Positions 1-8,374 are shown, counted from the stretch's first letter. The stretch: 20,905 bases of DNA from a virus (IMGVR_UViG_3300013285_000597:1-20905), one strand, 5' to 3'. Notes: generated by a model from the letters alone, not told the origin. Numbers and translations: made by a program.

Positions 1-16
1 ATGTGACAAAACTCAA

Positions 17-406
17 ATGATTAATCTTAAATCTACTAGTCCAAAATACAACCCATACGTTCCTGAAAAGAGTCTTAGGCCCACGTGCGATCACGAAGGA
101 TGCAGTGAGCCAAAGGTTATTTGCACTATATCTAAAAAAACTAATGGACCATTGTACAACAGATTGTGTCGTAAGCATCACAATCAAAAATACTATAATG
201 GTGAACCTTCTATAAATTCCACTGCAAAAAAATTGGGATTGCCTCCTTGGAAATATGTTGAGCGGTCTGCATTAATACGTGGATTTAATTCATATAATGA
301 ATACGAAAAATGGTTAAAATCAAAACCTAAACAAGCACTACCAACAATTAAAGATGTTATATTCACGGAAATTAGCGCAAGATCCAGAGTAACTACCGCA
401 AAATGA
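17..406 (+). CDS. hypothetical Cys/His-rich protein, possibly zinc-binding
   Basis: I do not recognise this 129-residue protein. Its N-terminal half carries C24, H26, C29, C36, C51, H54 and H55, spaced like a zinc ribbon or treble-clef metal site (C-x-H-x-x-C ... C-x-x-H-H). The C-terminal half is basic with no clear motif. Small phage proteins with such sites are often nucleases or DNA-binding factors, but no catalytic HNH core can be drawn here. The ATG at 17 is the first in frame; the frame is open to the left edge, so an upstream start outside the window is possible, although the ATG-TGA at 1-6 looks like the end of a preceding gene. Its TGA overlaps the ATG of the next gene (ATGA, 403-406), which implies translational coupling. 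Confidence 0.6.
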   Translation: MINLKSTSPKYNPYVPEKSLRPTCDHEGCSEPKVICTISKKTNGPLYNRLCRKHHNQKYYNGEPSINSTAKKLGLPPWKYVERSALIRGFNSYNEYEKWLKSKPKQALPTIKDVIFTEISARSRVTTAK

Positions 407-879
407 TTTCCATAGAAATTATCAATGAATTAACGGATACTGTTGAAATAGGGGAGTTATTAACCAGATCGTTTGTATACAAACCCACTGGCAAAATGCC
501 TCCTCTTCTGTCTAAAAATGTAGAACATAGAATTGAAATAGAAAAAATAACATATCTAATCAACTTAATTGAGAATCCAAAGTTTTATATATTGGTAAAA
601 GATGGACAAAAAACAGTTGGATTTGGGATAATTAGTGAATCAAGTTTACAATATTTTTATGATTTGACCTGGGTTTGCGTTGATCCTGAGTATAGAAATC
701 AGGGTCTAGGTAAACAAATAACATCAAAGGCAGTGGAATTTGCTACAAGTCGTAACAGAACAATTATAATTACAACGGAGATTCCTAAGTTTTATACTGA
801 CTTAGGATTTACACAACTAGGATCTTACCGCCCTGGTTGGTACTTAATGACATCATCCATACTAACGGACAACATATGA
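403..879 (+). CDS. GNAT-family N-acetyltransferase
   Basis: This 158-residue protein is the usual size of a single GNAT domain, which moves an acetyl group from acetyl-CoA to an amine. The acetyl-CoA pyrophosphate-binding motif A is clear: VCVDPEYRNQGLG (residues 91-103, R/Q-x-x-G-x-G type), followed by a helix. Motif B is FYTDLGF (130-136). The substrate cannot be read from sequence; phage GNATs may modify host or virion proteins or small molecules. The gene overlaps its neighbours by ATGA at both ends (403-406 and 876-879), so three genes are probably translated as a coupled unit with the dNMP kinase. No signal peptide or membrane segment is seen. Confidence 0.88.
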   Translation: MISIEIINELTDTVEIGELLTRSFVYKPTGKMPPLLSKNVEHRIEIEKITYLINLIENPKFYILVKDGQKTVGFGIISESSLQYFYDLTWVCVDPEYRNQGLGKQITSKAVEFATSRNRTIIITTEIPKFYTDLGFTQLGSYRPGWYLMTSSILTDNI

Positions 880-1523
880 TTTTGGGAATTTCAGGATTAA
901 TAGGCAGCGGCAAAGATACTGTAGCTGATTATCTAGTAAACGTGCATGGGTTTCGCAGAGAAAGTTTTGCCGGAACTCTAAAAGATGCAGTATCAGCGGT
1001 ATTTGGATGGGACAGAATATTGTTGGAAGGTCGTACCAAGGCATCTAGGGAATGGAGAGAGCAAGTAGATTTATGGTGGGCAGAACGACTGCACATGCCT
1101 CATCTAACTCCACGCTGGGTTCTACAGTATTGGGGCACTGAAGTAATGCGAAAGGGTTTTCATGATGATATTTGGATTGCCAGCATTGAAAATAAAATAC
1201 GAAATCTTAAAGACAATGTAGTAATTTCAGATTGCCGTTTTCCTAATGAAATTGCTGCAATTAAATCATCAGGTGGACTAGTTATTCGCACCAAACGAGG
1301 TACTGATCCAGAGTGGTTTCATGCCGCAGAAGTAGTAAATGGTGGTCCTACACAGAATTTAAGTTGGGCCAGTAATAAATCAGTGTTGGATAATTATAAA
1401 GTACATGCCAGTGAAACAGCCTGGGCGGGCACAGAATTCAATCATGTATTAAACAATAGCGGCACAATGGATGAGCTATATGCTCAGGTTGATTCGTTAG
1501 TATTAGGCATTAAGAATTCTTAA
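876..1523 (+). CDS. deoxynucleoside monophosphate kinase (T4 gp1-like)
   Basis: Predicted to phosphorylate dNMPs to dNDPs from ATP, feeding phage DNA synthesis. The 215-residue protein starts with a β-strand and P-loop, GLIGSGKDT (residues 7-15), as in T4 gp1 and related kinases. VVISDCRFPNE (115-125) fits the Walker B region, and HASETAW (177-183) matches a segment I associate with this family. Length is close to T4 gp1 (241). An in-frame ATG at 837 would add 13 residues before the P-loop strand; I prefer ATG 876 because it overlaps the GNAT stop as ATGA and puts the P-loop at the usual distance from the N-terminus. The gene converges on the minus-strand endonuclease gene, and their stop codons share bases. 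Confidence 0.85.
   Translation: MILGISGLIGSGKDTVADYLVNVHGFRRESFAGTLKDAVSAVFGWDRILLEGRTKASREWREQVDLWWAERLHMPHLTPRWVLQYWGTEVMRKGFHDDIWIASIENKIRNLKDNVVISDCRFPNEIAAIKSSGGLVIRTKRGTDPEWFHAAEVVNGGPTQNLSWASNKSVLDNYKVHASETAWAGTEFNHVLNNSGTMDELYAQVDSLVLGIKNS
1510..1523. repeat. 14-bp perfect palindrome at a convergent gene junction
   Basis: TTAAGAATTCTTAA reads the same on both strands and contains the stop codon of the dNMP kinase (1521-1523) and, on the minus strand, the stop of the GIY-YIG endonuclease gene (1520-1522). It has no loop and no flanking U-tract pattern, so it is not an obvious intrinsic terminator. It marks the exact edge of the inserted endonuclease gene. Confidence 0.4.
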
Positions 1524-2479
1524 ACATCTGATTTAAGATCCCCCTGCTTCCAAGGCAAGTCAGACTTAGCCACATCTACAACACAATTTTGACATATTGT
1601 TTTTAGATTTTGAACCACATTATTGTTTAGATTTCCATCTATGTGAAATACTAACATCTGAGCAGCCCACCTTGATCTAAAACCACACCGATCACATACT
1701 GGTTTCTTTTTGTATCCAGAAAGTTCCCATCGCATTTTTGGAACTTTAAGTTTTTTATTTTTTCGTAGGCATTGAGAGCACATGCTACGATAATAAATTC
1801 GTCCATACTTATGATAAGCTATAGCTCGTGGACGCTGTTTACAGGTATCGCATATTGGGCGATGTTGTGAAATATTAGCTTTTTTCTCTTTTTCTTTTTG
1901 TAAATTCAGTGCTAAGACAGCTTTTTCTTGTTTAATTTTTTCTTCTTTTTCTAGTCTATTCTGTGTTCTAGTAAATTTTCGTTGTGCCACCGCTTCATCA
2001 TGAGCTTGTTGTTTTTGAAGTTTTTTTTGTTTTCTCGTTTCTTTATTAGCAGATACTTGATCTTTTCGCTCTTGCTCTCGCAAAACTTTTCTATCTCCGT
2101 ATCTTACTAGTCTGGTATTTTTTGCTTTTTTTATACTGTCTGCTTCACGCTTTTTTCCTTTTTGCCACCCGGGCCCGCGATGTCCGCCTATGGTAATATT
2201 CCACCCTATATTTTTACATGATCTTATGGTATTTTCCAAGCTATAGCAATATTCTTCTTCGCCACATAAAAAAATATCAACAATAAATTTGTCCCATCCG
2301 TACTTCTTGAATGCATATTTTAAGTGTGGATTTGTATGAGTACCACTGGTTAAACTCCGTATATGATGAGTTACCCGTTCATCTAAATTTTTAGATACCC
2401 CAACGTAGCCTTGGGTATAAATATCACTATGGCTATTAAGATGAATCCAATATATCACAGCTTCGTTGTATATTACCAT
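1520..2479 (-). CDS. GIY-YIG endonuclease with C-terminal zinc/HNH-like domain (homing-type)
   Basis: A 319-residue predicted site-specific nuclease, probably a free-standing homing endonuclease inserted antisense between the dNMP kinase and sheath genes. The N-terminal GIY-YIG domain (about residues 8-98) shows VIYWIHL (8-14), GYVGVSKNLDERVTHH (24-39) and Glu82 as the likely metal ligand. Residues 100-205 are highly charged and probably a helical linker. The C-terminal part holds Cys pairs at 210/213, 234/237, 262/265 and 296/299. Around FHIDGNLNNN (278-287) it looks like an HNH core (H279, D281, later NL and C-x-x-C), but the final catalytic His after C-x-x-C is missing, so this half may only bind DNA. 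A late-promoter-like CATAAATA lies 5 nt upstream of its ATG. Confidence 0.8.
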   Translation of the reverse strand: MVIYNEAVIYWIHLNSHSDIYTQGYVGVSKNLDERVTHHIRSLTSGTHTNPHLKYAFKKYGWDKFIVDIFLCGEEEYCYSLENTIRSCKNIGWNITIGGHRGPGWQKGKKREADSIKKAKNTRLVRYGDRKVLREQERKDQVSANKETRKQKKLQKQQAHDEAVAQRKFTRTQNRLEKEEKIKQEKAVLALNLQKEKEKKANISQHRPICDTCKQRPRAIAYHKYGRIYYRSMCSQCLRKNKKLKVPKMRWELSGYKKKPVCDRCGFRSRWAAQMLVFHIDGNLNNNVVQNLKTICQNCVVDVAKSDLPWKQGDLKSDV

Positions 2480-2484
2480 GTCTA

Positions 2485-2492
2485 TATTTATG
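2485..2492 (-). promoter_or_regulatory. T4-late-promoter-like octamer before the GIY-YIG gene
   Basis: On the minus strand CATAAATA is followed by exactly 5 nt and then the ATG at 2479. The T4 late promoter is TATAAATA at -13 to -6, so transcription would start at the A of the ATG. No Shine-Dalgarno sequence is visible. Confidence 0.5.
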
Positions 2493-2565
2493 TGCTGATA
2501 ACCAATAAAAAATCAATTTTTGTATATTCATAAATGCTAGCAATTAGAGTTTTTTTCAATAATTT

Positions 2566-2573
2566 AATAAATA
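2566..2573 (+). promoter_or_regulatory. possible late promoter of the tail sheath gene
   Basis: AATAAATA lies 30 nt upstream of the sheath ATG in the 124-nt gap between divergent genes. The expected transcript would carry a leader of about 25 nt containing a Shine-Dalgarno sequence AAGGA (2591-2595) 8 nt before the ATG. Apart from the two promoter-like octamers the gap is very AT-rich and I see nothing else in it. Confidence 0.45.
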
Positions 2574-2603
2574 TCCGTATAACATATTATAAGGATTTAA
2601 ATT

Positions 2604-5600
2604 ATGTCGAACACACTAGTTTCCCCAGGCGTTCAAGTTACTGTAGTTGATCAAAGCCAGTATCTTCCTGCAGCTACAAATTCAGTGCCGCTAATGGTTA
2701 TTGCAACTGCAGCCAACAAATTGTCGGGAGATGGCGTAGGCATTGCTCCTGGAACATTAGCTGTTAATGCCGATAAATTATTCCTGGCAACAAGTCAGCG
2801 AGCACTATCTGCAAACTACGGATCTCCATTCTTTTATCAAACAACTAACGGTACACCTATAAATGGGTACGAACTCAATGAATATGGCCTTCTTGCTGCT
2901 TATTCTGCGCTAGGTGTGACCAATCAATGTTATGTTATTCGTGCTGATATTGACTTAGCTGCGCTTTCCGCTAGTTTAACTCGCCCCACTGGCAACCCAG
3001 ATAATAATACTACATGGTTAGATACAGTAAATACTACCTGGGGAATTTATCAGTGGAATCAGGCAACATCTACATTCACTAATCAAATTCCATTAGTAAT
3101 CACTAGTTCAACATATTTAAATACAGGTTCTTCAGTGCCACTACAAAGTTATGGTAGCATTGGAAATTATGCAGTGACTGCTACATATAATACAAATCCT
3201 AACTACTTCAAGCGTGGCGGACCAACAACGACTCAATCAGATGATACAAGAATCACAAGTCTGTATAACACATGGGTACAACTTGGCAGTGCAGAATGGC
3301 AATCAGCATGGGCGACAGTACAGGGTTCTAATACTCCTACTAGTTTAGTTGCTGGCAATACATTTATAATTAATGGAACAACAATTACTGTTCCAGTTAG
3401 TCCAAATAACACAGTTACTGGTATTGTTGATGCTATTACTGCAGCTGCAATAACTGGAGTTTATGCTGCTAATATTGGCGGATCACTTAATCTATACGCT
3501 GATTTCACAGCTACAAATGGTACTATTGTTGTAGCAAATGGTAGTGGCACAGCACTTACTACATTAGGCATTACAGCAAAAACATATACATGCCCACGAT
3601 ATCAAGCAAGTCCTAGCTTTCAAGTACCATCTTGGAGTCAAGGTGGCTCGACTGCTATTGGCGTAACTGGTTCAATCTGGCAGAAAACAAATAATGTTAA
3701 CCTTGGTGTTAATTTAGTTCTGAAACAGTATAACGCAGCTTTAGGTGTATTTGTAATTAAAAATGTTCCTGTGTACGCAGGCGGCAGTGCAGCAATTTAT
3801 GGGTTAGATCCATCTGGTGGCGGAGAAAATATTCCTGCTGGGTCGTATTATTCAAAATATAATCCACTGAATAATCAATTATCTGGTTTTACTATATATG
3901 AAAGATATGTATCGGGTGCCACTATTGTTACTGGCGACACAGTTGATCAAACTTTTGTATCTGGTAACAGCTTTACTCTTCAGGCAACTCAGCCAGGCAC
4001 AGCTACATTAACAACAGTGACTGTTGAACTTACTGGAACTACTCCTAGTGATTTCATTGCTGCTGTAAGCTCAGCCGCGGTACCTTATGTTAGTGCTTCT
4101 ATTGATAGTAATGGCTCTATTGTGTTTACACACAACGCAGGTGGAAATATTATCCTAACAAATGTTACCGGAACTCCTATCACGACAGCAGGCTTTACCG
4201 CCAGCACTTTCTTATGTTTTCAAAATTATGTAGATGGGCTTGACAGCGGCGTGGTATTAAGTAACTGGGTAAGCACACCAACATTTACATATACTGCATC
4301 TGGTACAGCACCTGACCAAAATCCAAACAATGGTACATACTGGTATTATAGTGATCCTTCTCAAGTTGATATTATGATCCAACAAAATGGATCATGGGTA
4401 GGATACCAAACTGTGACTTCAGATTCTCGTGGTTACAATTTAACACAATGTAATGCTGCTGGCCCCATTATTAGTCCAACCGCTCCTACTACACAAACTA
4501 ACACAGCGGCTAGTCCATTAGTATACGGTGATTTATGGGTTAACACAAGTGATTTAGAAAACTATCCATTGTTATATCGTTGGCAGTCTGTTGCCGGGGT
4601 TGACCAGTGGGTTCAAATTGTTAACTCAGACGCAACACAATCTAGTGGCATTCTATTCGCCGATGCTCGTTGGGCATCGAATGGAGTAACTGATCCTATT
4701 AGTGGCGCATTGCCATCTATAACAAGTTTATTGACTAGTAATTACTTGGATCCAGATGCTCCAAATGCTGGCCTATATCCAGCCGGGGTATTATTATGGA
4801 ATACTCGCCGTTCGGGATTTAATGTTAAATCATTTGAATTAAATGCCTGGAATAATCAAGCATGGCCAACTTATGACTGGTCTTCTTCGACTACATACGC
4901 TATTGGTGAGTATGTTCAATATAATTCAGTAGTTTATGCTTGTATTGAAGGTAATACGAATCAAGTTCCTGATGTGAGCAACATCTATTGGTCAGTTCAA
5001 ACTGTCACTAATACATGGAATTCTGCAGTTGGTACTCGTCCAGATGGTTCACCATATATGGGCAGAAAAGCACAACGAGAAATTGTTGTACAAGCCATGA
5101 AACAAGCTATTGATACTAACGCTTCTATTCGTGAGGAACAAAATTCATATAATCTGATAACAGTTCCTGGATATCCAGAACTAGCGATTAACATGGTGGC
5201 GTTAAATAATGAGATCAATAATGTGGCATTTGCTATTATTGATACTCCATTACGATTATCACCTGACGCAATTATCACATGGGCAACCAACAATAATGGA
5301 TTAGGTCTAGAAACTGGTGATGGTAATTTAGCAGCGGGCGACAGTTATGGAGCAGCATTCTATCCAAGTTGCCAGACAACTGACCTAAATGGCAATGTTG
5401 TCGTTACATATCCAAGCCATATGATGACACGCACTATTATTCGTAATGATGAAATTGCTTATCCATGGTTAGCCCCAGCTGGCACTCGTCGTGGTTTAGT
5501 TGACAATGCGTTCCAGTTAGGTTATCTAGAATCGGTCACAGGAGTGTTTACCCCATTGGGTGTAGGCCAATCTATGCGTGATGTATTGTATACACACAAT

Positions 5601-6008
5601 ATTAATCCAATTACCTTTATTCCAGGTGTTGGTATTACTAACTTTGGTAACAAAACATTACAAAAAACTGCATCAGCATTAGATCGTATCAACGTGGCAC
5701 GATTAGTTTGTTACATCCGGGCAAGACTTGAAACGATTGGTAAACAGTATCTGTTTGAGCCAAATGATCAGGTTACTCGTGCTGAAATTACTAATACCAT
5801 TACAGGTTTATTAATCGACATAGTAGCTAAGCGTGGTATTTACGACTACCTAGTAGTTTGTGATAACACAAATAATACTCCTACGACAATTGATCAAAAT
5901 CAATTATGGGTTGATATTGCAATTGAGCCAGTAAAAGCAGTTGAATTTGTATATATACCGTTGCGAATTCAAAATACTGGCACTATAGCAGCACGAGCAC
6001 GTGCATAA
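2604..6008 (+). CDS. contractile tail sheath protein (gp18-like), enlarged
   Basis: This is the sheath that contracts around the tail tube to drive DNA injection. The N-terminus (SPGVQV) and a long C-terminal core from about residue 942 onward (RTIIRNDEIAYPW, RRGLVDNAFQLGYL, INPITFIPGVGI, ALDRINVARLVCYI) fit the gp18 family. The next two genes are tube-type, as in T4. At 1134 residues it is far larger than T4 gp18 (659). The extra length includes two β-rich segments that resemble each other (about 251-332 and 454-540, each starting GN-T/S-F and ending in a Gly/Thr-rich strand, reminiscent of flagellin hook IN repeats) and a segment at about 757-797 like a small aromatic carbohydrate-binding module (YDW...TYAIGEYVQYNSVVY...YW). 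The start is supported by AAGGA 8 nt upstream. Confidence 0.93.
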   Translation: MSNTLVSPGVQVTVVDQSQYLPAATNSVPLMVIATAANKLSGDGVGIAPGTLAVNADKLFLATSQRALSANYGSPFFYQTTNGTPINGYELNEYGLLAAYSALGVTNQCYVIRADIDLAALSASLTRPTGNPDNNTTWLDTVNTTWGIYQWNQATSTFTNQIPLVITSSTYLNTGSSVPLQSYGSIGNYAVTATYNTNPNYFKRGGPTTTQSDDTRITSLYNTWVQLGSAEWQSAWATVQGSNTPTSLVAGNTFIINGTTITVPVSPNNTVTGIVDAITAAAITGVYAANIGGSLNLYADFTATNGTIVVANGSGTALTTLGITAKTYTCPRYQASPSFQVPSWSQGGSTAIGVTGSIWQKTNNVNLGVNLVLKQYNAALGVFVIKNVPVYAGGSAAIYGLDPSGGGENIPAGSYYSKYNPLNNQLSGFTIYERYVSGATIVTGDTVDQTFVSGNSFTLQATQPGTATLTTVTVELTGTTPSDFIAAVSSAAVPYVSASIDSNGSIVFTHNAGGNIILTNVTGTPITTAGFTASTFLCFQNYVDGLDSGVVLSNWVSTPTFTYTASGTAPDQNPNNGTYWYYSDPSQVDIMIQQNGSWVGYQTVTSDSRGYNLTQCNAAGPIISPTAPTTQTNTAASPLVYGDLWVNTSDLENYPLLYRWQSVAGVDQWVQIVNSDATQSSGILFADARWASNGVTDPISGALPSITSLLTSNYLDPDAPNAGLYPAGVLLWNTRRSGFNVKSFELNAWNNQAWPTYDWSSSTTYAIGEYVQYNSVVYACIEGNTNQVPDVSNIYWSVQTVTNTWNSAVGTRPDGSPYMGRKAQREIVVQAMKQAIDTNASIREEQNSYNLITVPGYPELAINMVALNNEINNVAFAIIDTPLRLSPDAIITWATNNNGLGLETGDGNLAAGDSYGAAFYPSCQTTDLNGNVVVTYPSHMMTRTIIRNDEIAYPWLAPAGTRRGLVDNAFQLGYLESVTGVFTPLGVGQSMRDVLYTHNINPITFIPGVGITNFGNKTLQKTASALDRINVARLVCYIRARLETIGKQYLFEPNDQVTRAEITNTITGLLIDIVAKRGIYDYLVVCDNTNNTPTTIDQNQLWVDIAIEPVKAVEFVYIPLRIQNTGTIAARARA

Positions 6009-6012
6009 ATGT

Positions 6013-6036
6013 AATTGGGTAGAAATCTACCCAGTT
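6013..6036 (+). terminator. stem-loop between sheath and tube genes
   Basis: AATTGGGTAG (6013-6022) pairs with CTACCCAGTT (6027-6036) around a 4-nt AAAT loop: ten pairs with one G-U. It starts 5 nt after the sheath stop codon. No T-run follows, so it is not a classical intrinsic terminator. It may stabilise the 3' end of the sheath mRNA or act as a processing site. Confidence 0.4.
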
Positions 6037-6042
6037 GCATTG

Positions 6043-6050
6043 ACTAAATA
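6043..6050 (+). promoter_or_regulatory. possible late promoter of the tail tube gene
   Basis: ACTAAATA lies between the stem-loop and the tube gene, 20 nt before its ATG. A transcript starting about 6 nt downstream would keep the Shine-Dalgarno sequence (CAGGAG, 6059-6064). This suggests that the tube gene is transcribed separately from the sheath. Confidence 0.45.
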
Positions 6051-6070
6051 AAGTATACAGGAGATTTACC

Positions 6071-6715
6071 ATGGCAGCATCATCATTACTTAACCTGACA
6101 GTTCCATTAGGCGGACAAGGTCAAACCCCGTCAACTCAAGGCTTATTAATGCCTAAGTTGTCATATCGTTATCGTGTATTGTTTTATAACTTTGGAGTGG
6201 GTCAACCAGCCACTACTGAATTGACCAAGCAAGTTATGAAATTTGATCGTCCACATGTTCAATTTGAAGAAATTAAATTACCAATTTATAATAGTACTAT
6301 TAAAATTGCAGGAAAACATTCGTGGTCAGATGTTACGTGTGATATTCGTGACGATGCAGCTGGTAACGTAACTCGTTTAATTGGACAGCAGCTACAGAAG
6401 CAACTAGATTTTATGGAGCAAAGTTCAGCTCCTGCTGCTAATAATTACAAATTCGTGACAAGTTTACAATTATTAGATGGTGGAAATGGCATGAATCAAG
6501 AACGAATCTTAGAAGAATGGATAATTGAAGGATGTTATCTGAAAGACGTTAACTATAACTCAATGGATTATGCACAATCAGAAGCTGTAAAGATTACAAT
6601 TTCTATCACGTATGATAATGCTTATCAAGCTGACGCTCAGACAGGATTACCAGTGGGCGTTGGTCAACCAACTCCTATAGATCCTGCAAGAAATCTTGCT
6701 ACTTCTACCAACTAA
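6071..6715 (+). CDS. tail tube protein (gp19-like)
   Basis: A 214-residue protein predicted to polymerise into the inner tail tube. It has the gp19-family pattern: a short N-terminal arm, then YRYRVLFYNFG, the loop PHVQFEEIKLPIYNS, AGKHSWSDVTCDIRDD, a helix with QQLQKQLDF, and the C-terminal strand block EEWIIEGCYLKDVNYNSMDY ending in ITISITYDNAYQ. It lies directly after the sheath gene, as gp18-gp19 do in T4, but has its own promoter-like sequence and a strong CAGGAG ribosome site. Length is somewhat above T4 gp19 (163). The next gene begins immediately after its stop codon. Confidence 0.92.
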   Translation: MAASSLLNLTVPLGGQGQTPSTQGLLMPKLSYRYRVLFYNFGVGQPATTELTKQVMKFDRPHVQFEEIKLPIYNSTIKIAGKHSWSDVTCDIRDDAAGNVTRLIGQQLQKQLDFMEQSSAPAANNYKFVTSLQLLDGGNGMNQERILEEWIIEGCYLKDVNYNSMDYAQSEAVKITISITYDNAYQADAQTGLPVGVGQPTPIDPARNLATSTN

Positions 6716-8002
6716 ATGGGTACAGGCTATCTAGGACAAGGCGGAGACCTCCAACGAGATAGTGGAGGTCTTTTACTTAAAGACTATAAACACGCAGCAA
6801 ATATTTTCCTAAACAACGGATATCAACTTATTCCTAGGATGAAATTCCTATTTCATGTTAGGTTTAATATTAATACAGCACAAATTAAACAATTACAAAA
6901 CAAGTATGGAAGCCCTACCGTTGCAACTCTTGGCATGATGGTTAAAAGTATTGATCTTCCAAAGTACAAAATTGAAACTGATGTAATGAATCAGTATAAT
7001 CGTAAGCGAGTTATACAGAAAAAAATTCGGTATGAGCCTTGTAGATTTTCTCTTCATGATGATCAATCCGATTTAATCCGTGGAATGTGGTATGATTATT
7101 ATACATACTACTATAAAGACGCTATACAAAAATATGATGGCGTACCTAATCAAAGCGGTACATTAGGAGAAACAGCCGGGGTAAGCAACGGATACAACTA
7201 TAATGTATCCGACATTTATAACAATACTTTGCAATCTGCTGATTGGGGATATGTCGGTGAAAGTTATACTGATGGCACAAATCCTAATACAAGCTCAAAC
7301 GGCAAGCCTCGTTTCTTCAACGATATTACAATATATGGCATGAGCCAGAAAAAATATGCGGCATGGGTATTAATAAATCCACTAATTACTTCATGGGGAG
7401 AAGATACCTATAACTATGAAGAAGGCGGCGGCACAATGAAAGATGATGTCACAGTCGAATACGAAACTGTAAAATACTACGAAGGTGCAATTGGAGGCGA
7501 ACAACCATCTACCTCTGTGTCTGGATTTGCTATACCAGGCTATTACGATACTCAACCTTCTGGAATTACTCGTCCTGGCGCGACAAATTCAGTATTTGGA
7601 CAAACGGGGATTTCGCCAGCAGTACAGGGTACGGTAAGAGATTTGCAATCAGGAACTACAGGGCGAAATGGATCACAAAATGTCATAGGTGCAGTGCAAC
7701 GGCCAATCGTGGCATCAGGCACTGGCGCTCAGCAAAATTTAGGGCAATCAGTACAGCCGCAATTACAACAAGAAGCAACTGCTGCCGCATTGAATAGCAC
7801 TCCTGAATCTACGAGGGGTGCAGTTAATTCAAATACAGGCATGACATTTCCTAGGACTTCAAGTGGCGGATTCAATAGTGCAAATAATCCAGGAACAGTG
7901 GGCAATGCATTAGCCAACGGGACCGCAACAACTGAACAATTACAAGCTGCAGCAGCCAGAGTAAATGCCCAAAATGCAGCATTCAATATCGATGATTATT
8001 AA
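6716..8002 (+). CDS. tail tube-like / baseplate tube structural protein
   Basis: A 428-residue protein that looks like a second member of the tube fold. Residues 41-135 contain FLFHVRFNIN, VKSIDLPKYKIETDVMNQYN and RYEPCRFSLHDDQSD (HDD at 114-116) followed by an aromatic YYTYYYKD run, resembling the strands and loop of tube and tube-initiator proteins. By position it could correspond to the gp48/gp54 baseplate-tube group or to a tube terminator; sequence alone does not decide. From about residue 265 the chain is Gly/Ser/Thr/Gln/Ala-rich and probably disordered. The ATG follows the tube stop with no gap (TAAATG), so translation is probably by reinitiation. A terminator-like hairpin lies inside its first 20 codons. 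Confidence 0.65.
   Translation: MGTGYLGQGGDLQRDSGGLLLKDYKHAANIFLNNGYQLIPRMKFLFHVRFNINTAQIKQLQNKYGSPTVATLGMMVKSIDLPKYKIETDVMNQYNRKRVIQKKIRYEPCRFSLHDDQSDLIRGMWYDYYTYYYKDAIQKYDGVPNQSGTLGETAGVSNGYNYNVSDIYNNTLQSADWGYVGESYTDGTNPNTSSNGKPRFFNDITIYGMSQKKYAAWVLINPLITSWGEDTYNYEEGGGTMKDDVTVEYETVKYYEGAIGGEQPSTSVSGFAIPGYYDTQPSGITRPGATNSVFGQTGISPAVQGTVRDLQSGTTGRNGSQNVIGAVQRPIVASGTGAQQNLGQSVQPQLQQEATAAALNSTPESTRGAVNSNTGMTFPRTSSGGFNSANNPGTVGNALANGTATTEQLQAAAARVNAQNAAFNIDDY
6745..6774 (+). terminator. intrinsic-terminator-like hairpin inside the start of the tube-like gene
   Basis: AGACCTCCA (6745-6753) and TGGAGGTCT (6763-6771) form a perfect 9-bp stem with a 9-nt loop; the last stem base and the following TTT give a four-T run. 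It lies 30 nt past the stop of the tail tube gene and within codons 10-20 of the next gene. It would end or attenuate transcription after the highly expressed tube gene. Confidence 0.55.
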
Positions 8003-8014
8003 TAAGGTGTAATC

Positions 8015-8374
8015 ATGTCTAACATAAATGCTTTAAATTCCAATATTGACCTAACAGTACATATTTTTGATAAATTTTACAAATTTGAGCAGGCGGTGCC
8101 ATCTCAAGAGTATGACGCTGTACACAGTTATTTTCAATCGGTGTTTGAAACGCCAGCGCAAGCCAGTAATTTTACCACGACCCTGTTTCGTATATCATCG
8201 GCATCTGGAATACCAGCTATGGAATTGTTACAAAATATTCAAGGTATGACTAAGCCACAAATTACATTAAATTTTGCGTTTTATCTAAACACATTTCAAA
8301 GTCCTTCAACTATGTTGGGTGTACAAGCTACAGTGACTCCTAATTACTATGTTGCCCACAATATCAAACAATAA
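8015..8374 (+). CDS. hypothetical structural protein of the tail cluster
   Basis: A 119-residue protein that I cannot assign to a T4 gene. The first half (LTVHIFDKFYKFEQAVPSQEYDAVHSYF) looks like a strand followed by a helix. The centre (LFRISSASGIPAMELLQNIQG) looks helical, and the C-terminal half ends in a Thr/Val-rich strand before a short tail. No metal site, signal peptide or membrane segment is seen. It starts with AAGGTG 6 nt upstream of the ATG, 12 nt after the preceding stop. Its place between tube-like and head-completion genes suggests a virion or assembly role; that is inference only. Confidence 0.6.
   Translation: MSNINALNSNIDLTVHIFDKFYKFEQAVPSQEYDAVHSYFQSVFETPAQASNFTTTLFRISSASGIPAMELLQNIQGMTKPQITLNFAFYLNTFQSPSTMLGVQATVTPNYYVAHNIKQ

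Noticed and set aside
837-875. In-frame upstream ATG of the dNMP kinase at 837
   Set aside because: It would add 13 residues before the P-loop strand and a 43-nt overlap with the GNAT gene; the ATGA overlap at 876 fits better.
1510-1523. Palindrome at 1510-1523 as a bidirectional terminator
   Set aside because: It has no loop, is AT-rich and lacks a flanking U-tract layout, so hairpin formation in RNA would be weak; recorded only as a repeat.
8067-8249. Overlapping plus-strand frame of 60 residues inside the 8015 gene
   Set aside because: No ribosome site and no recognisable protein features; it is fully contained in a better supported gene.
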